From: Haemonchus contortus
Taxonomy: Eukaryota; Nematoda; Chromadorea; Rhabditida; Trichostrongylidae
Length of the DNA: 64,000 nt
NCBI GenBank assembly: GCA_000469685.2
Contig: LS997566.1
Coordinates: forward strand, 20,113,045 to 20,177,044
Direction: 5' to 3'
Made by a program: the position numbers and the translations under genes. Below are positions 58,961 through 64,000 of this stretch, piece after piece (position 1 is the first letter of the stretch; each line of letters opens with the position of its first letter). The notes below the pieces were generated by a model. The model did no database searches and was not told the origin of the DNA. It saw only the letters and a program-made list of their open reading frames with translations.

Positions 58961-61429
58961 TATGCCCCGAAAGCATTTGATCTATACTCCGCGTTATTCT
59001 TTTTCTTTTCCTCGACGCCTTAAGTAAGTTCAGAAGCACGAGAACGTAAGTCAATCCCATCAGAGCAAATGAGAAGAAACAAGATTCTGCGACGAGAACT
59101 CGAGATTAGAGATCAGCTAATAATTCCTACTGAAACTACAGCTCCAACTTGACGATATTCGTGATGCACAGGGAAGAAAGTTCTAGAAGTTCATTCAAAA
59201 AAAAAATTGGCGACGATAGTAATGCAAGAAAGGAAAGGATAGTAATCAATAGAAATATATTCTAACTAAAATTTGATTGTGAGCCCTGGGCAAGATAATG
59301 CCATCAGGACAGGATGGTGGATTCTGCCCAATCATATTTTCAGGGAAAAACGACTAGGGTACGGGACAAACGTTGTTATGAAAAAGACGAAGAAGGATTC
59401 AATAGAAATATGGTAGGCAACGAAAATTTTTTTTGAAAGTTGTGAGGAATGGAGGACAAAATCTCTGGCGAACGTAGTGGCCTTTTAAATTCGTATCTAC
59501 CTGAGCAATAGCCTAGAGTGGCCAGCTGTTACTGGCATTGGAGTATTGGAAGGCTTGGTATCTTGAGCGAGGGTTCATGCGTGATTCAATCGCTGGACCA
59601 TGCATGTGCAGTAGGTAACGTTGGCCCACCACTTGTGCCCTTCTAAGATTTGTAGAAGGGTTGTATGACTACTCGGGATCACGTAGTAATGTTGGCGATT
59701 CAAGGTGAGATCTGTTTGAAGGGAGAAGGCGTTCAGTTGTGAGCAGAACTATACTTTTGCTTCAATTGTTCCTGACGAAAATTCGCCTTCACGACCAAAC
59801 GCCCCGAATGATACTTGTTGAATGTCACACGCCCATGTTATGAACTTATTCCGAAGTTGTTGCTCTGTTCTTCAGCTTCGTGCTTGTCGAGGCTGACTTG
59901 TTATACAATGGCCAGAAGCTCTTTGTCTTGTAAAACTGTATGTTGCCTTAATTTCTCAGAAATGACTCATAGGACCATCACCTTACCAGGAAGATTACGC
60001 CCAAGGTGCAAAACTACCTGCATTTTTTTGAGAAATATGAGGGCTTGGGAACTAGGGATGAAGAAAGTCCTACCAGTCACTGGTCGTGGCATGAAAATGA
60101 CAGCGCTGCGCATGCGCGACAGCGCTAAAACCTAGGTACACGTGTTTTTCTAGTTATGAGAGACTCTTAGTTGTTTTTTATAACTTCAATGAACCTGCTG
60201 GGGGGGGGGCTTATTGGGCGCTGAGGGAAGGGGGGTCCTGAAATTTTAAAAAGGCGACTGAATCAAAAGGGGAAGCCTTTGCAGCTGATAGACAGTTCCA
60301 TATGAAAAGCTCCCAAGCCGACGTTACAAAACGGGGAAGTTGGGCACCTCGTGTGAAAAGGGATAACAGAATATAAGTGGTTTCCTTGATGCTCATCAAT
60401 GCGGAAGTCAGCAGTCGCAACTGGTTGTGGAAGCTCCACTGAATGAACGAATCATTGCAAGAGATCGTGAAGCGGATTAGGAGCGAATAAGCATGGGAAC
60501 TGAGGGACTGGAGACTTCAAGGGAAAGGTAGTTAATCGGTACTCATTTTGATCACTTAGGCCAATAGGTGATGGCTTTGCTATTTGCATCATGAGTGTAA
60601 GATAGAGACCAGGGCTTGTTCGTTCATCCTAATCCAATTAATGTTGAATGTTGAAGCTGGATGAGGGTTATTCTGAATTCTGTCCATGGAAAACCGGTCG
60701 GAATAGCCCTCATCCATTTCAAACAACTCTTGAGGTGAGTAAGTGGTATAGGCGGACTTGAACCAAGCATAAATGACAACGGATTAGTAGGGCAAATTAA
60801 TGAAACTAAACAGTAGTTACACAACCTTTCAAAGCCCAAAAACTCGAGTGACGCTCCTTCCCAATAGTAGGGAAAGTACATAGGGCCTTATTGCTCCACG
60901 TACCTGCCTAACCACTTGAACAAATACTGTAAAAAACCAAATTCCATCAACCCCTGCATACGCATACGAATACATGTGAAAATCCGAGTGCACTAAAAAC
61001 AAATCGAAAAGAATGCATGGAATGAGGAGCACCATAAGGGCCTGAGATCGTCAGTTTTCAGCAAAATTGGATTATTACAGAATGGTAACCTTTATTTGAA
61101 TGGTTTTTTTTTTATTTTGGAGCGCTTTCGAGAAAATTTGATGCTTTATGCAATGCCCTATTCTTGTAGAGATTAAGCCCGAATCCTTCGAATTCTCTAG
61201 AAAATGATGGTTAAGGTGACCTCTATTAGAAAATGAAGAGTAACTTTAAAGATGCACCAGTGTATCACTAGATCCAAGGTAGTGATCCAAGCATTATACA
61301 CTGCTGAATTCAATCGTCGTGAAAAGAAATGAACGATTTTGAAATATGTACAGTTGACACCTTGCATTGGGCTGATTAGCATACAAAGTAGGCTCTAAAG
61401 GTTTTTGACGCGAAACTGACATTTTTTGG
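58961..61429. other. Intergenic, nothing recognised
   Basis: Includes a 10-G run at about 60200 and no supported gene. Frames at 59815-60135 plus and 60624-61035 minus show no domain. Confidence 0.4.
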
Positions 61430-61650
61430 ATTTCATTCGATTTCCACTCAGAATCCTAGTGGCGATTTTGAATGAGGTGTGACCTATTCAATGAATTGCA
61501 GTAACCTGCCGATGAAAAAGTCAGTTTTTTATCCTGCCAGATAACCAGATAAGTCTGATATCAATTGAACGACCACGGAATGATGGAAGGTTTGGTTGGC
61601 GTAGGCGAGGACCTATCTCGGACACGAACACTGGATTATGCGTAAATGTG
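61430..61650 (-). mobile_element. tRNA-derived SINE, copy 9 (old)
   Basis: Heavily diverged. On the minus strand GCCAACCAAACCTTCCATC, TTGATATCAGACTTATC and GGAAATCGAATG still follow the family order; the tRNA head is almost gone. Confidence 0.5.
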
Positions 61651-64000
61651 CATCAATGGAAAGGAGACTATCAGGTCGTTCGGCCAGTACTTGCCGAAAA
61701 TTTTGCAATCGTCAGTGTTTTTTCTTTGACGTTATTGTATTTTCAATGGAGCTACCATTTGAATGTATCAAAATACTTGGCTCTTTCTTCATTGCTTGTC
61801 TGATCATATGTATATGTAGTGAGTGCTCTTTGCCCCGATTATGCTGAACCGTCCCCCAACAAACGACAATTTGAACCGGCCGTTCGTCTGCTTAAGCCGA
61901 CCAAAACTCGGTCTAAGAATCCCAATACTTCAAAGCCCGGAACAAAAAGGTTCAAGATGACACCAGATGGTTATTCGACTGCCATATCATGAAATCTCCG
62001 CAAATGTTATGCACGTACAAGTGAATAGGGTCCTTATATAGTAGTCTTAAGGAAAGCTCCAGAACATTCAAAGAACAACCTAAATTTCGAGAATTCTAGG
62101 CAGATGTCCTCTCAAAAGCCTACTATTATTAGTGTAGTCAGTGAATCGATTTTTCCTCGGAAATACATGCTTCCTACCACTTGATTTTATGAGACAAGCA
62201 TAATCTAGGAGAATGAAATGAACTGGGACTGGGCTTTGCCTGCCCTTGTTTTGTAACTAGTTCGGTAGTCAAAAGTCTAGGATACGGCGGCGATCAAGAG
62301 TTCCGAGCTGATAGAGGCCGACGAGCTAAGTATGAGCTGTGAGCGAACAAACTCATTTTCCACAACGACTCCTCATCATCCTGGTTTTCACCACAGGGAT
62401 CGGAGAGATTCGAAAAAACATAGGAAGGAGAGCAGCAGGTTTGAAGATCGTCGTGAAAGACGACAAATGGCTTTAAGGCTTTTTTATCTTATTTCCTAAC
62501 TCTTTTGAGCAGAGCAGCGAAAGCATTGTACCGTCGAATTCCGCATTGTCATTGTTTTTCTCACTGAGCCGATTTAACAGCCAATTAATCGGCTGAGAAA
62601 ATCTCGAATGTTTTGAGCTTGATTGCTCGAACAGGAAATGAAAACAACAATCGATAAAATTTACTTCCTCACGGGTGGCTTCCCCAGTAAATTTGGAAAA
62701 CTTCTGCAAAATTTATCGGACCATCAAATTCATATTGTTAGATGACTCATTACCCACCCCCATTCACCACCTTGTTCTAGACACCATTCTTGGAGAACGG
62801 ACCTGGAATTTTTCTGGCCAGCTAAGGCACTAATTGTAAATGCATGCACCTACGGGACTTGACAGATTCCAGAAATTTCTGAAAAAAGGCAAGCTAACAG
62901 TAATTTGACGGAAATTTCATTAATTGCTAGTGACATCAGGTGATGAATGGCATTGCTCGGAAGGATAAACCGAAAAAAATCTGTAATGGACAATTTTTGT
63001 GGGTTGCGCCATATATTTCACTCACTCAAGATTTTTTGCAGCCTTCGGAACACATTCTCTTTTCGCTAATCGAGCCCCATTTTAAGAGAAATCGAGCCCT
63101 AGCACGATCTAAGGCAGTGAAGGAGATGAAGAGCAATCTATAAGGAAAGAGGCCGTTCAATTTTGGTGAATCTGCAAAATGGTCTGCAGCTAACAATAGG
63201 GTGTTTGACATACATAAGTTGTTTACTGTCTACTTGCTATGTACTATACATAGACTTCATGCTAAATGAGTGCTAAAAAAACTTTTGTAGGACCTTATAA
63301 ATGGGATTAGAACATTTTTTTTTGAAATTTGAGAAATTTCGAGAAATTGACCTCAAGTTCTCAAAGTTAGGCTAGTTTTGCTATTTTAAAATACTTATTT
63401 CATGTAACGTTTGCTTTCAACGGAGCTCTCAAGAAACAGAAAGCTATAATCAGCGATTAGTATGCTGTTTATTATTTGAGAATCTACATACAGACAGCAA
63501 GTAGGCAACGACAAACAATGTTCTCCAGCGTCAACAACGTCAACAAAGTGTTGAGGCAATTGAAGAAAGCATAATGTTTTTCGGCAAATGTTTTTCAGCA
63601 ATCTTTCGCTTCTTTAGAAAAGTAAAGTTTAGAAATCAAATTTTACTTATTTAAAAACAATCGTTAGAAGGAATTTCACTTCACCACTCTTCTTCAATTG
63701 AACTAGTAACCGATACTGACGCAAAAACAGTTCCCATTGACTGTTCAAGAGGACTGCAAACAGGGTAACGGAACTTCTCCCCTATCGCGGCATTCTCCCT
63801 TGCGGCACGCGGCAAATGTCACTGCAACTACCGTACTCACCCCGCGATATTTTTCCTTGACTGGCTTGCTTTTTCATTGGATTTTTCGTTTTTTCTTCTG
63901 TTTCTTTTTACTTTTCATGTTTATTAGACTCGATTACTTAAAATAACTCCTCCTATATGAACGACGATCAAGACCGCATTGGAAATGAAAAGAGCGTCCA
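61651..64000. other. Intergenic to window end, nothing recognised
   Basis: No frame with a recognised domain. 63790-63815 (TTGCGGCACGCGGCAAATG) resembles a string at 39565-39580, perhaps another minor repeat. Confidence 0.35.

Overview
The window looks like nuclear DNA of a nematode, most likely a strongylid (hookworm-like) worm. Genes are split by introns with GT donors and TTTCAG-type acceptors. Small secreted ShK-domain genes are present, and much of the DNA is debris of Penelope-like, mariner/Tc1, RTE, Ty3/gypsy and tRNA-derived SINE elements. No rRNA, confident tRNA, CRISPR array or bacterial-type operon was seen. All calls come from reading and hand translation; no database search was run.

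Layout. 1-2660: fragments of a Penelope-like element (PLE), a dead mariner on the minus strand, a TGTC microsatellite and a GC-rich repeat. 2780-12940: a large inverted duplication with arms of about 3.0 kb (2780-5820 and 9913-12940) around a 4.1 kb spacer. Each arm carries a head-to-head pair of two-exon genes for small secreted six-cysteine ShK-domain proteins, so there are four copies, one of them frameshifted. The spacer is a decayed PLE (reverse transcriptase plus GIY-YIG), split by a composite mariner with a TA target duplication. 13.2-19.9 kb: GC-rich unclassified repeats, a second PLE on the minus strand and a Tc1/mariner transposase relic.

20014-21961 (minus): seven exons of the glutamate-cysteine ligase modifier subunit (GCLM), all but the N-terminal exon. 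22-33 kb: no confident host gene, but hairpins, a non-LTR 3' end, a Ty3/gypsy gag relic, an RTE fragment and a microsatellite-bearing inverted-repeat element. 33260-38335 (minus): a complete nine-exon, 370-residue neuropeptide-type GPCR of the NPY/sNPF-receptor-like class, with SINEs and another repeat in its introns. 38-64 kb: mostly intergenic, with further SINE copies, a Tc1-type MITE with 28-bp terminal repeats, a PLE terminus and one possible unrecognised gene near 44.3-45.1 kb.

The host genes do not form one pathway: glutathione synthesis (GCLM), peptide signalling (GPCR) and a secreted ShK family. The most distinctive features are the ShK palindrome with a PLE at its centre, hammerhead-ribozyme-like motifs in the PLE termini, and two strong hairpins near and inside the GCLM gene.
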